Shown here one piece after another: positions 8,691 to 18,358 of a stretch of 64,000 bases of DNA (the stretch's first letter is position 1; each line of letters begins with the position of its first letter). This stretch comes from an uncultured Verrucomicrobia subdivision 3 bacterium (lineage in GTDB: Bacteria > Verrucomicrobiota > Verrucomicrobiia > Limisphaerales > DASXHY01). The DNA lies in contig CALBZA010000007.1 in the NCBI GenBank assembly GCA_937890005.1, positions 1 to 64,000 on the forward strand, written 5' to 3'. Position numbers and translations under genes: made by a program. The notes below the pieces were generated by a model, which worked only from the letters and a program-made list of their open reading frames with translations, was not told the origin of the DNA and did not search any database.

Positions 8691-8716
8691 AACCCGCGAC
8701 GCTGTTGTCGCGGGTT
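8691..8716 (-). terminator. Rho-independent terminator of argG
   Basis: A perfect 10-bp stem (8691-8700 with 8707-8716, aacccgcgac) and a 6-base loop lie 20-45 bp past the argG stop. On the minus strand the stem is followed by a T-rich tract (tttctttttg). The A-rich opposite side is weaker, so termination of the plus-strand gene is possible but less likely. Confidence 0.85.
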
Positions 8717-8735
8717 TGAAAGAGGAATTCGAAAC

Positions 8736-9965
<1,230 letters not shown>

Positions 9966-10113
9966 GCGGGCGTGATTAAAGCGCCAACCAGCCGGGGCCG
10001 CAAAAGGAAAATGGACCTGGGGCCAAGGTTCAAAATCCGGGTCTCAAGCCCCGAGGAATCTCAAAACTCAATTTCCAACCCTCCTTCGGCTGCAATCATG
10101 GTCCGGACGCGGA

Positions 10114-10183
10114 TTCAACTCAAAACGCAAAACCTGGAACCCGAAACGTAGAACGCAATTGGAACTTGAATTTTGAACCTGGG
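10114..10183. repeat. Degenerate heptamer array
   Basis: Ten 7-bp words can be laid out in register, such as caaaacg, caaaacc, tggaacc, cgaaacg, tagaacg, then aacttga, attttga and acctggg. They share a -aa- core at fixed phase. The array fills most of the space between argG and the prepilin-like gene. No ORF runs through it. Confidence 0.55.
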
Positions 10184-10193
10184 ACTTCGTTTT

Positions 10194-10853
10194 TCACTCC
10201 CACCCATGCATCGACTCATACCGGAAGGTCATTTCGTTCGTGTTGTAACGCTTGTACCACCTGGTGTGGCCATCGGCGAAAAGGATGTTCTGGCCCTTGG
10301 TGTGGGCGCGCCATTCGATCCACGGATAACCATTCTCAATGCCGCCCACGCAATTCTGTGTGTAGTCGTCCTTGTCGGCGTCGGATGGATGAAATTCCAG
10401 TGTGTCGCCCGAAATCACATGCGCGGATGGAAAGCGAATGCGTTTCGTGTCCAGTGACGCCGCGGCACCGGCAGCGACAAACGCGGCACGCGCACCATTG
10501 AAATAATTGAACGGGGATTGTTCTGTTTGAGGCAGCATTTTGTTCGACGGACACCGGTAAACATTCGTGTTCTGCACGTACGAAACGACCTGCTGCATCC
10601 ATGCGTTGTTTGGGTCGTTGGGATTGGTCACGTTCCATGGGATCGAACCGCCGGATTTGGGATAACGCCCGTTCGCATCGTCGGCATACATGGTGAGACC
10701 AAGCCCGATCTGTCTGAGGTTCGAATTGCACAGGATGGTCCAGGCCTTTTGACGCGCCGCACCCAGTGCAGGAAGCAGCATTGAGGCGAGAATTGCGATA
10801 ACGGCGATGACAACCAACAGTTCGATCAGCGTAAAAGCCCTTCTGCGAATCAT
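10194..10853 (-). CDS. Prepilin-like protein with N-terminal methylation motif and FADGH tail
   Basis: A 219-residue protein starting MIRRRAFTLIELLVVIAVI, the classical type IV pilin/type II pseudopilin leader cut between the short basic peptide and the FTLIELLVV helix by prepilin peptidase. After the helix come NLRQIGLGLTMYADDANGRYP and, near the end, ILFADGHTRW, the C-terminal H/DG-type motif of the large PVC-bacterial pilin-like family (DUF1559 relatives). These are probably exported, surface or periplasmic proteins; individual functions are not known. ATG 10853 is chosen over an upstream TTG at 10889. It is divergent from the tailed sigma factor gene at 10940, sharing an 86-bp spacer, so co-regulation is possible. 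Confidence 0.85.
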   Translation of the reverse strand: MIRRRAFTLIELLVVIAVIAILASMLLPALGAARQKAWTILCNSNLRQIGLGLTMYADDANGRYPKSGGSIPWNVTNPNDPNNAWMQQVVSYVQNTNVYRCPSNKMLPQTEQSPFNYFNGARAAFVAAGAAASLDTKRIRFPSAHVISGDTLEFHPSDADKDDYTQNCVGGIENGYPWIEWRAHTKGQNILFADGHTRWYKRYNTNEMTFRYESMHGWE

Positions 10854-10939
10854 ATTTTTACAGACGCACCGTCCGCCGGACGGCTTCAAAAAATTTTGTT
10901 CGGTTTCCTGAAACGGCGGGTCTTTACTGGTGATTCAAG

Positions 10940-12613
10940 ATGACGGACAACAACCAACTTTTTGCCGGTTTCAGGGAAAACGGCTCGGAAGCGGCGTTTC
11001 GTGAACTGGTCAGTCGCTACGTTGATCTCGTCTATTCCGTCGCGCTCCGGCTTGTCGATGGCGACACGCATCGGGCCGAGGATGTGTCGCAAGCGGTCTT
11101 TTCGGATTTGTCGCGCATGGCTGGGAAGTTGCCTGCGGACGTAATGCTTGGTGGATGGCTGCACCGGCACACCTGTTTTGTCGCGGCAAATGTGATGCGA
11201 GGCGAGCGACGACGTCAGCTTCGCGAGAGATTGGCGGTTGAAATGAATGCGCTACACGAATCTTCCGGAACCGAATTCTCTGAAGTAGCGTCGGTGATCG
11301 ATCAGGCGATTGACGCTCTCGAGGAGCCCGATCGAACGGCTATTCTGCTCCGGTTTTATGAGCAGCGCGATTTCAGGAGCGTGGGCGAGGCGATTGGAAC
11401 CAGCGAAGACGGAGCCCGCATGCGGATAGGCCGCGCGTTGGACAAACTCGAGAATTCTCTCCGGCGCAAAGGCGTCACGTCCACCGCCGCCGCACTGTCC
11501 GTCGCTCTCACCGCACACGCAGTTCAGGCTGCGCCGGTGGGACTCGCTTTGACCGTTTCCACTGCGGCGGCACTCGCGGGGAACGCCGCTGTATCCGTAG
11601 CAACCCCCGTCACACAGGCTATCGTTATGACCACACTTCAAAAAACCGTCGTTGCCACCGCCATCGCAATCGCCACCGGGGTGGCGTTGTATCAGACGAA
11701 ACAGGCATCCGATCTGCGCAAGGAGGTTCAGGTGCTCATGCAGGAGCAGGCTCCATTGTCCGCACGGATCCAGGATCTCGAACGTCAGCGCATGGAGTTC
11801 AGCAATGTTGTGGCGTCGCTGACGGAAGAGAACGCTGCGTTCAAACAGAAGCCGACCGAAGTTCTCAAACTGCGCGGAGAAGTCGGGCGGCTCCAGGAGG
11901 AAAAAGCGTCGATCAGCCGCATGGCTGCGTTGAGCAAGGTTACCGAAACGCCCGAGGCGAGAAAGTTCCTGCGGGATCAGCAGAAGGTGGGCATGGCATC
12001 GATGTATGGACCGCTTGCGCGGCAACTGCAGCTTCCGGACGAGCAGCGTGAAGCTTTGAGCGACGCGCTCGCGGATAACATCATGGAAAATGTCGATCTG
12101 ATCACCCAGGTGCTTCGCGACCAGCCGGACGCTGCCGAGATGGAACGCATGTTCGCGCAGCTGGAGATCGATCTGGACAACAAGGTGAAATCGCTGCTCG
12201 GCGATGAAGCGTTTGCCAAGTATGAGGAATTCACGCGCGACCTCTCTGCCAATTTGACCGCAGAACAATTCAAGGGATCGCTCACCGGTGAAGGTTCCGA
12301 GCGCGATGCAAAGAAAGAGCAATTGCTGGCGGCGATGCGCGAAGAGGTTGCGAACGCTTTGGCCAATGCAGGATTGCCGCCGGACTTTCAAACCGTCCCC
12401 ATTCTGAACTTCCGAAACATTGCGTCCGAATCTCATGCCACGCGGAATCTTCAGCTCCTCGAAAACATTTACGCCAATGTTGCTGTTCGCGCTCAAAGTT
12501 TCCTGGGTGAAGGTGAGTTGAAAAAGTTCGACGAATTCCGCAAGCGGGCGATCGACACGAGCCGCATGGCGCTTGATATGAATCGCGCCATGATGGCGCC
12601 GATTGGCAAGTGA
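10940..12613 (+). CDS. ECF-type sigma factor fused to membrane-anchored C-terminal domain (tail type A)
   Basis: Residues 1-180 are a sigma-70/ECF factor: region 2 with AFRELVSRYVDLVYSVALR and EDVSQAVF (15-56), region 4 with EEPDRTAILLRFYEQRDFRSVGEAIGTSEDGARMRIGRAL (128-167). An Ala-rich hydrophobic stretch follows (183-228, containing AVQAAP), then MTTLQK at 230, a membrane helix (236-252), a coiled coil (254-330) and a helical C-terminal domain with YGPLARQLQLPDEQREAL (356-372), which recalls Spy/CpxP-like LTPEQ helices. Total 557 aa versus about 180 for a plain ECF factor. I infer a sigma factor tethered to its own periplasmic sensor. No anti-sigma gene is adjacent. The next gene is a paralogue with a different tail. 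Confidence 0.85.
   Translation: MTDNNQLFAGFRENGSEAAFRELVSRYVDLVYSVALRLVDGDTHRAEDVSQAVFSDLSRMAGKLPADVMLGGWLHRHTCFVAANVMRGERRRQLRERLAVEMNALHESSGTEFSEVASVIDQAIDALEEPDRTAILLRFYEQRDFRSVGEAIGTSEDGARMRIGRALDKLENSLRRKGVTSTAAALSVALTAHAVQAAPVGLALTVSTAAALAGNAAVSVATPVTQAIVMTTLQKTVVATAIAIATGVALYQTKQASDLRKEVQVLMQEQAPLSARIQDLERQRMEFSNVVASLTEENAAFKQKPTEVLKLRGEVGRLQEEKASISRMAALSKVTETPEARKFLRDQQKVGMASMYGPLARQLQLPDEQREALSDALADNIMENVDLITQVLRDQPDAAEMERMFAQLEIDLDNKVKSLLGDEAFAKYEEFTRDLSANLTAEQFKGSLTGEGSERDAKKEQLLAAMREEVANALANAGLPPDFQTVPILNFRNIASESHATRNLQLLENIYANVAVRAQSFLGEGELKKFDEFRKRAIDTSRMALDMNRAMMAPIGK
11616..11629 (+). promoter_or_regulatory. Candidate internal ribosome-binding site and ATG (residue 230)
   Basis: AGG at 11616-11618 lies exactly 8 bases before an in-frame ATG (11627) at the start of the membrane helix of the tailed sigma factor. 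The 18 bases from the ATG are identical to those at 13550 in the paralogue, including every synonymous position. Starting here would give a 328-residue membrane protein without the sigma domain. This is suggestive, not proven. Confidence 0.35.
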
Positions 12614-12648
12614 CTCCTTTCAGAATACTCAAGGCTTAACAGGAGAAA

Positions 12649-12793
12649 CTCACGCGAAGGACGCGAAATGAGGAGCAAGGAGTAACCAGTAAGGACGCCG
12701 CATTCGCGCAACGGATGGTTGCTGCCAACCAAACCGTTCGCCGTTCTTACGAGCCATAGTTTCCTTCGCGCCCTTCGCGCCCTTCGCGTGAGG
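12649..12793. repeat. 145-bp palindromic repeat element, copy 2
   Basis: The left arm 12649-12667 (ctcacgcgaaggacgcgaa) is shortened. The right arm 12763-12793 is identical over 31 bp to the right arm of the copy at 7723-7753. The interior again has heptamer-like words (agcaagg, agtaacc, agtaagg). It fills the 240-bp space between the two tailed sigma factor genes and may separate or attenuate their transcription. Confidence 0.85.
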
Positions 12794-12853
12794 AGCGATC
12801 AGAAAGGAGAAATTCCTTGTCGGAAAACGGGAACGGCGGCTGTTTGTAGGTGA

Positions 12854-14260
12854 ATGCGCGAAAAGAACGATGCGGAGCTGCTTGCGGAGTTCGCAAATCG
12901 CCGAAGCGAGCAGGCGTTTCAGGAACTGGTGCGTCGATACGCTGATCTCGTTTACTCGGCGGCATTGCGGCAGGTGGGGGAACCGGACGCAGCCAAGGAT
13001 GTCTCGCAACGTGTGTTCTGCGACCTGGCAGCGAAGGCACGTGAAATCTCCGTAAAATCATCCAATGAAATCTCTTTGGCCGGATGGCTCTTCCGCAGCA
13101 CGCGATTCGTGGCGATGAATCATCGTCGCGCCGAACTGCGACGGCTCATTCGCGAGAAGGAAGCCATGCAACAGCTCAACGAAAACCCATCCGCGGAGCC
13201 GCGTTGGAGCGAAATTAAACCTGTGCTCGACGAAGCGATGGCGGAATTGCCGGATGCCGACCGCGACGCGCTCCTGCTGCGTTTTTTCAAAGAGCGCGAT
13301 TTCCGTTCGGTCGGTGAAGCGTTGGGCGTCAGCGACGATGCTGCGCAGAAGCGCGTGAGCCGGGCGCTGGAGAAATTGCGCGATATTTTTGCCCGACGTG
13401 GAGTCACGATTTCCGCGGCTGGCTTGTCCGCGGTGCTTTCGGCCAATGCGGTTTCTGCCGCACCTGCCGCTGTTGTTACACTTTTGTCCGCTGCTGCTGT
13501 CGGTTCTGGAGCCTCCGTTTCCATTGTCACCTCTGCAAAGGTTGCCGCCATGACCACACTTCAAAAATCAATCTTCGGCGCCGCGCTTGTCGGTGCGGTT
13601 GGGTTAGGAATTTATGAAGCGCGCGAAGTTGCAAGGCTTCGGAATCAAATGCAGGTGCTCCAGTCAGAGCGCGCAAAACCGGAGGAAACGAGTGCCCCTG
13701 TTGCATCACCTTCAGAAGTGGAGCTGGCACGATTGCAGGCGGACAAAAGCGAACTGCTTCGACTACGAAGTGAGGTTGGCTTCTTGCGGCAGCAGACGAA
13801 TCAACTCGGAGTGCTCCGTGAAGAGAATCGGAAGTTGCAGGAGGGAATTGCGGTCGCGATCAAGGCGCTGGAGGAGAAGGAGTCCGAGGAACTGACTCCT
13901 GAACGCAAAATGGTGTATGCGAAGATGAATGACGCGAGGGCTTTCGCCTTGGGATTGATTCTGTTTGCCTCGGAGAATCAAAACCGTCTGCCCGAACAGC
14001 TTTCGCATATGTCCAACTTTCTGTCTCGGAGTGACCCCCCACCTACGATGACCAACGATTTCGATCTGCTCGTGACCGGTTCGCTTTCGGCAGTTACCAA
14101 TCCGTCTCAAACGATCGTTGTCAGGGAATCACGTCCCACCTGGTTCAATGGACGACTGGGCCGGGCGTATGGATTTGCCGACGGCCATGTGGAATGGGTT
14201 TCCGAACCACCCGAAGGCTTTGAAGTGTGGGAGCGAAAACGGCTTCCCGAATCCCAATAG
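12854..14260 (+). CDS. ECF-type sigma factor fused to membrane anchor and pilin-like FADGH domain (tail type B)
   Basis: Residues 1-183 form sigma regions 2 and 4 (AFQELVRRYADLVYSAALRQ; DADRDALLLRFFKERDFRSVGEALGVSDDAAQKRVSRAL). Then come an Ala-rich hydrophobic linker (185-230, AVSAAP), MTTLQK at 233, a membrane helix (239-253), a coiled coil (255-345) and a C-terminal domain with DARAFALGLILFASENQNRLP and YGFADGHVEWV (439-449). That last domain matches the soluble part of the prepilin-like proteins in this window (compare IGLGLTMYADDANGRYP and LFADGHTRW). 468 aa in all. The start ATG 12854 follows TAGGTGA. It is a tandem paralogue of the preceding gene; the sigma, linker and anchor are shared, the outer domain has been exchanged. 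Confidence 0.85.
   Translation: MREKNDAELLAEFANRRSEQAFQELVRRYADLVYSAALRQVGEPDAAKDVSQRVFCDLAAKAREISVKSSNEISLAGWLFRSTRFVAMNHRRAELRRLIREKEAMQQLNENPSAEPRWSEIKPVLDEAMAELPDADRDALLLRFFKERDFRSVGEALGVSDDAAQKRVSRALEKLRDIFARRGVTISAAGLSAVLSANAVSAAPAAVVTLLSAAAVGSGASVSIVTSAKVAAMTTLQKSIFGAALVGAVGLGIYEAREVARLRNQMQVLQSERAKPEETSAPVASPSEVELARLQADKSELLRLRSEVGFLRQQTNQLGVLREENRKLQEGIAVAIKALEEKESEELTPERKMVYAKMNDARAFALGLILFASENQNRLPEQLSHMSNFLSRSDPPPTMTNDFDLLVTGSLSAVTNPSQTIVVRESRPTWFNGRLGRAYGFADGHVEWVSEPPEGFEVWERKRLPESQ
13537..13552 (+). promoter_or_regulatory. Candidate internal ribosome-binding site and ATG (residue 233)
   Basis: AAAGG (13537-13541) is followed after 8 bases by an in-frame ATG (13550) opening MTTLQK and the membrane helix. 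The same arrangement occurs at 11616-11629 in the paralogue. Initiation here would yield a 236-residue anchored protein with the coiled coil and pilin-like domain only. Confidence 0.38.
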
Positions 14261-14279
14261 AGTCGAACAATGCGGAAGT

Positions 14280-15656
14280 TCAGTGCGCGTTGCGCATGTC
14301 GGCGGGCTGTTTGTCAAATTGCACTGCGCTGTCGTTGATCACAGCGCGATCCGATTGGGTCAGTCGGATCATTTCCGCGCCGGCCAACAGAACCGGTCCG
14401 TAACCGTGGGCTGCGAACACGTTTGTCGGACGGTGATAATAGAAAGCGGGATCGAAGCCCATGCCCGTTCCCACACAGACACCTTCAACCTGTCCGGTTC
14501 CATTCACTTTCGTCGCCACTGCATTCCACGCGAGCGTCACCATCGGGCCGTAGGCGAGGGGATCGATCCAGCCCTGGTTGATGCCATGCGCGATGCAATA
14601 GGTGAAAATCGCAGATGCGGACGTTTCCAGATACGAATCGTTCCGATCGAGCAGTTGATGCCAGAGGCCATTGCCGGATTGATAAGCGGCCAGTCCGCGG
14701 ACATGCGCGCGGAACAGTTCCAGAACGAAGGCACGGTCGGGATGATCTTGCGGCAGCACGTCAAGCAACTCGGTTTTCGCCATCAATGCCCAGCCGTTTG
14801 CACGTGCCCAGCGAAACTCGGGATGCACCGTCATGCCGGCGATCCAGCCGTGCATGTAAACGCCTTTCTCGCGATTGAACAAGCGATCCGAGAACTGCCG
14901 AATCTGCTTCACGGCATCGTCGAAGTATTTGCGGTCGCCGGTCAGTTTCCCCATCTGTGCCAGGGCGGGAACGCTCATATAAAGATCGTCGAGCCAAAGG
15001 GAATTCATCATCGGGCGTTTCCGCGCCAGTGTGCCGTCTTCGAGGCGGAACTGTTTTGAGCTGACATAATCCGCCCAGCGGTCAATGAGCGCGCGTCCCT
15101 CCACAAGACCGGCGCGCTGTGCCTTGATCATCGCCGCGCACATGGAGCCAGCGTCATCCAAGGCGCCTGGATGCAGCACAGGACGAAATGGATTTCGCCC
15201 TGGTGCGAGTCCGTCCTTTTCCAGCGCTTCGAATCGCGGCGTGTTGGTTGCAATGAACTGCATTCGGGCGGCGACGTAATCCTTGAAGCGGTTGTCGCCG
15301 GTCACTTCCGCGGCGAGCAGCATTCCGGAATAAGTGACGCCCCATTCGTAGCTGATGATTGGGAAATGACCGCGCTCAACGATCGTGTCTCGATCGATCT
15401 TCTCGGCAGCGACAGGAGCGCCGGAGTTTCTGTTCACAAACCGCGCCGGGGTATTGGCGGCGAGATAGCCGTGAACGCGATTGAGCACTTCAGTGATTGC
15501 GGCAACGTTCGTGGGACCATAGGGCACCGGATAATTCGGCGCCATCCGATGCAGTTCCGTTGGAATCACTGAAGCTCCCGGGTGCGCCGCATTGGCGGGG
15601 ATGGAGGCGGCCGCAATCAGTGCAAACAGGATGCTTTCACGAAACCGCATTCTCAT
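14280..15656 (-). CDS. GH105/GH88-type unsaturated glucuronyl/galacturonyl hydrolase
   Basis: A 458-residue secreted protein with a signal peptide (residues 1-23, ending ANAA). The (alpha/alpha)6-barrel fold is indicated by repeated helix pairs and by WLDDLYMSVPALAQMGKLTGD and FRWARANGWAL, which correspond to the catalytic-Asp and active-site segments of YteR-type unsaturated rhamnogalacturonyl hydrolases. These enzymes remove the unsaturated uronic residue left at the non-reducing end by polysaccharide lyases, so it fits downstream of the PL1-like and beta-helix proteins in this window. It lies 54 bp after the GH2 gene, same strand: a two-gene operon. GH88 versus GH105 cannot be settled by eye; GH105 preferred. 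Confidence 0.8.
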   Translation of the reverse strand: MRMRFRESILFALIAAASIPANAAHPGASVIPTELHRMAPNYPVPYGPTNVAAITEVLNRVHGYLAANTPARFVNRNSGAPVAAEKIDRDTIVERGHFPIISYEWGVTYSGMLLAAEVTGDNRFKDYVAARMQFIATNTPRFEALEKDGLAPGRNPFRPVLHPGALDDAGSMCAAMIKAQRAGLVEGRALIDRWADYVSSKQFRLEDGTLARKRPMMNSLWLDDLYMSVPALAQMGKLTGDRKYFDDAVKQIRQFSDRLFNREKGVYMHGWIAGMTVHPEFRWARANGWALMAKTELLDVLPQDHPDRAFVLELFRAHVRGLAAYQSGNGLWHQLLDRNDSYLETSASAIFTYCIAHGINQGWIDPLAYGPMVTLAWNAVATKVNGTGQVEGVCVGTGMGFDPAFYYHRPTNVFAAHGYGPVLLAGAEMIRLTQSDRAVINDSAVQFDKQPADMRNAH

Positions 15657-15710
15657 AGTCAGTCCCTTTCGATGAACGGATGCGTTTGAACCGCCGAGCG
15701 CAGCTCTGTT

Positions 15711-18188
15711 TTATTCAACTACCAATGTCACAGTGGCCGGAGCCAGGCCTTCCGCCGTGGCCGAGAGGTTGATTGGGCCGGTTTTCATGGTCGATTGCAA
15801 AATCAGCAATCCCTGGCCGCGAAACGCCTTGTGCTTCGAATCCTTGTAATCTTCCGTGCTGTTCAGATCACCATTGCCGATGCCGAGAATTTCCGCCGCG
15901 CCTTCCACGTTGAATGTGACCAGATGATTCGCATTCGGCACGCGGACGCCGTTGGCATCGACGATTCGATATTCGATGTGGCAGATGTCGCGTTCCGACG
16001 CGGAGAGTTTTTTGGTGTCGGCAATGAGTTCGATGCGTTCTGCCGGTCCGGCAGTCACGAGCGAATATTCGGCGAGCGATTTCGTTCCGTCGCGGCCAAT
16101 GGCTTTCAAGGTTCCGGGTTCAAACGGAACTTCCCACGAAAGCATGCCTTCGACGGCCTCCGCCGCGCGTTTGGTTCCGATGACACGTCCGTTCAGGGAA
16201 AGTTCCACTTCGGGACACGTCGTGACGCAGCGCACGGTGACTGTGGAGTTGCTGCGCCAGTTCCAGCTTTCCTCCGAGCGCCCGCGGCGTTGTCCGCCGA
16301 AGCCTCCGCCACTGGCCGAAATGTAAACCATCGGCCTGTCGCTCCAGAGGCTCTGACGGAACCATGCGAGCGGTTTTTTGAAGCCGCACAGATCGAGAAT
16401 TCCCGCGCCATTGGCATGATTCGGCCAGCGGCCGGCTTCGCCGAGATAGTCGATGCCGGTCCAGAGGAACTGGCCGGAGATGTATCCATTGTCGCGCACC
16501 GCGAGCCACGCGTTCCAGTTGTGGCTGTTTTCACTGCCGAAAATCACGCGGTTTGGGCGTTGGGCATGATCCTCCGCGTAACGTTGCTCCTGATAGTTGT
16601 AACCCACGACGTCGAAGATATCGCCGAAGCCGACGGCGTCGGACATCCGAACATTGGCCAGCGCTGCTGTGACGGGGCGGGTGGTGTCGAGTTCCTTCAC
16701 CGCGGCGACGAGTGGCTTTCCATGTCTGACCAGATCTTCGGCGGGAGGATGATGCGGGCGATATTCGTTGCCGAGAACCGGGTGAGAGAAAGGATCGTTG
16801 GCGTAATCGACCTCGTTGCCGATGCTCCAGAGAATGACGGACGGATGATTGCGATCGCGACGAACGAGATCCTGGATGTCGCGACGGGACCATTCCTCAA
16901 AATTTTCGGCGTAACCGAACCGGCTCGGCGCGCCGCTGTTCCAGCCCGCGATCCATTTGTTCTTGGAAGGGGTGAATTCGTCGAATGCTTCGTTCTTCAC
17001 GAGAAATCCCATGCGATCGCAAAGATCGAGAAATTCCGGCGCCGGGGGATTGTGGCTCGTGCGGATGGCGTTCACGCCGATCTCCTTGAGCGTGCGCAAT
17101 CGACGATCCCAGACTTTGATCGGGACCGCGGCACCGATGGCACCCGCGTCATGATGCAGGCAGACGCCCTTCAGTTTGGTGGAAACGTCGTTGAGGAAGA
17201 AACCTTTGTTGGCGTCGAAACGAATGGTTCGAATGCCGAACGTGTTTGTTGTTTCGTCCGCCGGTTTGTTGGCGGCGACTAACCGTGTGCGCAACGTGTA
17301 AAGGTGCGGCGTTTCGGGTGACCAGAGTTTCGGGTTCGGAACATTGATGTCACGAGCGACGACAGCGTTCGTTCCGTTTGCAATGCTGCCGGATGCGCGA
17401 TGACCGGTCACCAGCGAGCCGTCGGCGTCGAGTATTTGCAGCTCCAGCTGAAAAGGTGTGTCGCTGCCGGAATCGTTTTGAAGTTCGGTTTGAACGCGCA
17501 CGACCGCGGAGGCCGGTTTCACGGTCGGCGTTGTGACGAATGTTCCCCACGTGGCGACGCGCAATTTTTCAGTGAGCCGCAGGCGCACGTGACGGTAGAT
17601 TCCTGAACCGGTGTACCAGCGCGAATCCGAGAAGCGTGAATGATCCACGCGCACCGCGAGCAGGTTGTCGGAGTTCCATTTCAGATACGGTGTCAGATCG
17701 AACTCGAAGCTGGAGTAACCGTAAGGTCGTCCGCCCAGGTAGTGGCCGTTGATCCAGACCTGCGCGTGATCATAGACGCCGTCGAATTCCACGACGACGA
17801 GCTTGTTCTTTGCGGACGGATCGACACGGAATGTTTTGCGATACCAACCGATGCCTCCGGGTGCGAAGCCGGTGCCGCTGGCATAGTCGGGTCCGAACGG
17901 TCCCTCGATGCTCCAGTCGTGCGGGAGATGGAGCATACGCCATTGGCTGGCATCGAAGTCCGGCGACATCGCGCTGGCGAACTCGCCTTTGGCAAAGCGC
18001 CAGTCGAAATCAAAATCGATCGTGCTGCGCGGGCCGTCGCCGGGCCGGATCAACTGAACTTCAGCCGCGGCGCAAGCGGAATGCGCACCGGTCAGCAGCA
18101 TTGTGAAAAGCAGGAGCAGTGGGGTGGAGAAATGAATCGTCTTGCGAGTGTGTGATCGCTTTGTCGGAGCGCTGAATCTGAATGCCAT
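15711..18188 (-). CDS. GH2 beta-galactosidase-like glycosidase
   Basis: An 825-residue protein with N-terminal export signal (hydrophobic 23-42, cut near HSACAAA). Domain order: jelly-roll sugar-binding domain (DFDWRFAKGEF to WYRKTFRVD), immunoglobulin-like domain, TIM barrel, then C-terminal beta domains. The barrel carries RTSHNPPAPEFLDLCDRMGF, the acid/base E459 in ILWSIGNEVD and the likely nucleophile E553 in FGSENSHNW. This is the GH2 pattern of DUF4982-containing beta-galactosidases. The target is probably terminal beta-galactose, for example galactan side chains of pectin, though substrate is inferred from the linked GH105 gene. It is divergent from lpxA. Confidence 0.88.
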   Translation of the reverse strand: MAFRFSAPTKRSHTRKTIHFSTPLLLLFTMLLTGAHSACAAAEVQLIRPGDGPRSTIDFDFDWRFAKGEFASAMSPDFDASQWRMLHLPHDWSIEGPFGPDYASGTGFAPGGIGWYRKTFRVDPSAKNKLVVVEFDGVYDHAQVWINGHYLGGRPYGYSSFEFDLTPYLKWNSDNLLAVRVDHSRFSDSRWYTGSGIYRHVRLRLTEKLRVATWGTFVTTPTVKPASAVVRVQTELQNDSGSDTPFQLELQILDADGSLVTGHRASGSIANGTNAVVARDINVPNPKLWSPETPHLYTLRTRLVAANKPADETTNTFGIRTIRFDANKGFFLNDVSTKLKGVCLHHDAGAIGAAVPIKVWDRRLRTLKEIGVNAIRTSHNPPAPEFLDLCDRMGFLVKNEAFDEFTPSKNKWIAGWNSGAPSRFGYAENFEEWSRRDIQDLVRRDRNHPSVILWSIGNEVDYANDPFSHPVLGNEYRPHHPPAEDLVRHGKPLVAAVKELDTTRPVTAALANVRMSDAVGFGDIFDVVGYNYQEQRYAEDHAQRPNRVIFGSENSHNWNAWLAVRDNGYISGQFLWTGIDYLGEAGRWPNHANGAGILDLCGFKKPLAWFRQSLWSDRPMVYISASGGGFGGQRRGRSEESWNWRSNSTVTVRCVTTCPEVELSLNGRVIGTKRAAEAVEGMLSWEVPFEPGTLKAIGRDGTKSLAEYSLVTAGPAERIELIADTKKLSASERDICHIEYRIVDANGVRVPNANHLVTFNVEGAAEILGIGNGDLNSTEDYKDSKHKAFRGQGLLILQSTMKTGPINLSATAEGLAPATVTLVVE

Positions 18189-18285
18189 AATTTCTAATCG
18201 AACTGGTCCGGACCGGTTGATCCGGATTCGCTTCTCAGACGGACGGCGGGGCGACAGGTTTCAATTGTCCATGTTTTACAGCGTC

Positions 18286-18313
18286 TTGATTTGCAATCGC
18301 ATCCTGTTAGTGT
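18286..18313 (+). promoter_or_regulatory. Possible sigma70-type promoter of lpxA
   Basis: TTGATT at 18286-18291 and TAGTGT at 18308-18313 are separated by 16 bases, about 45 bp before the lpxA GTG. The -35 is good, the -10 weak. No other candidate in the 170-bp divergent spacer looks better. Confidence 0.3.
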
Positions 18314-18358
18314 CCCGCGCAATTCAATGCGCCGAGAATCCGGCGCACCACAGCAACC

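Noticed and set aside
11252..12496. 414-residue open frame on the minus strand
   Set aside because: Antisense to the first tailed sigma factor; Arg/His/Leu-rich shadow without a domain.
15795..17282. 495-residue open frame on the plus strand
   Set aside because: Antisense to the GH2 gene with intact catalytic motifs; the composition is that of a shadow frame.
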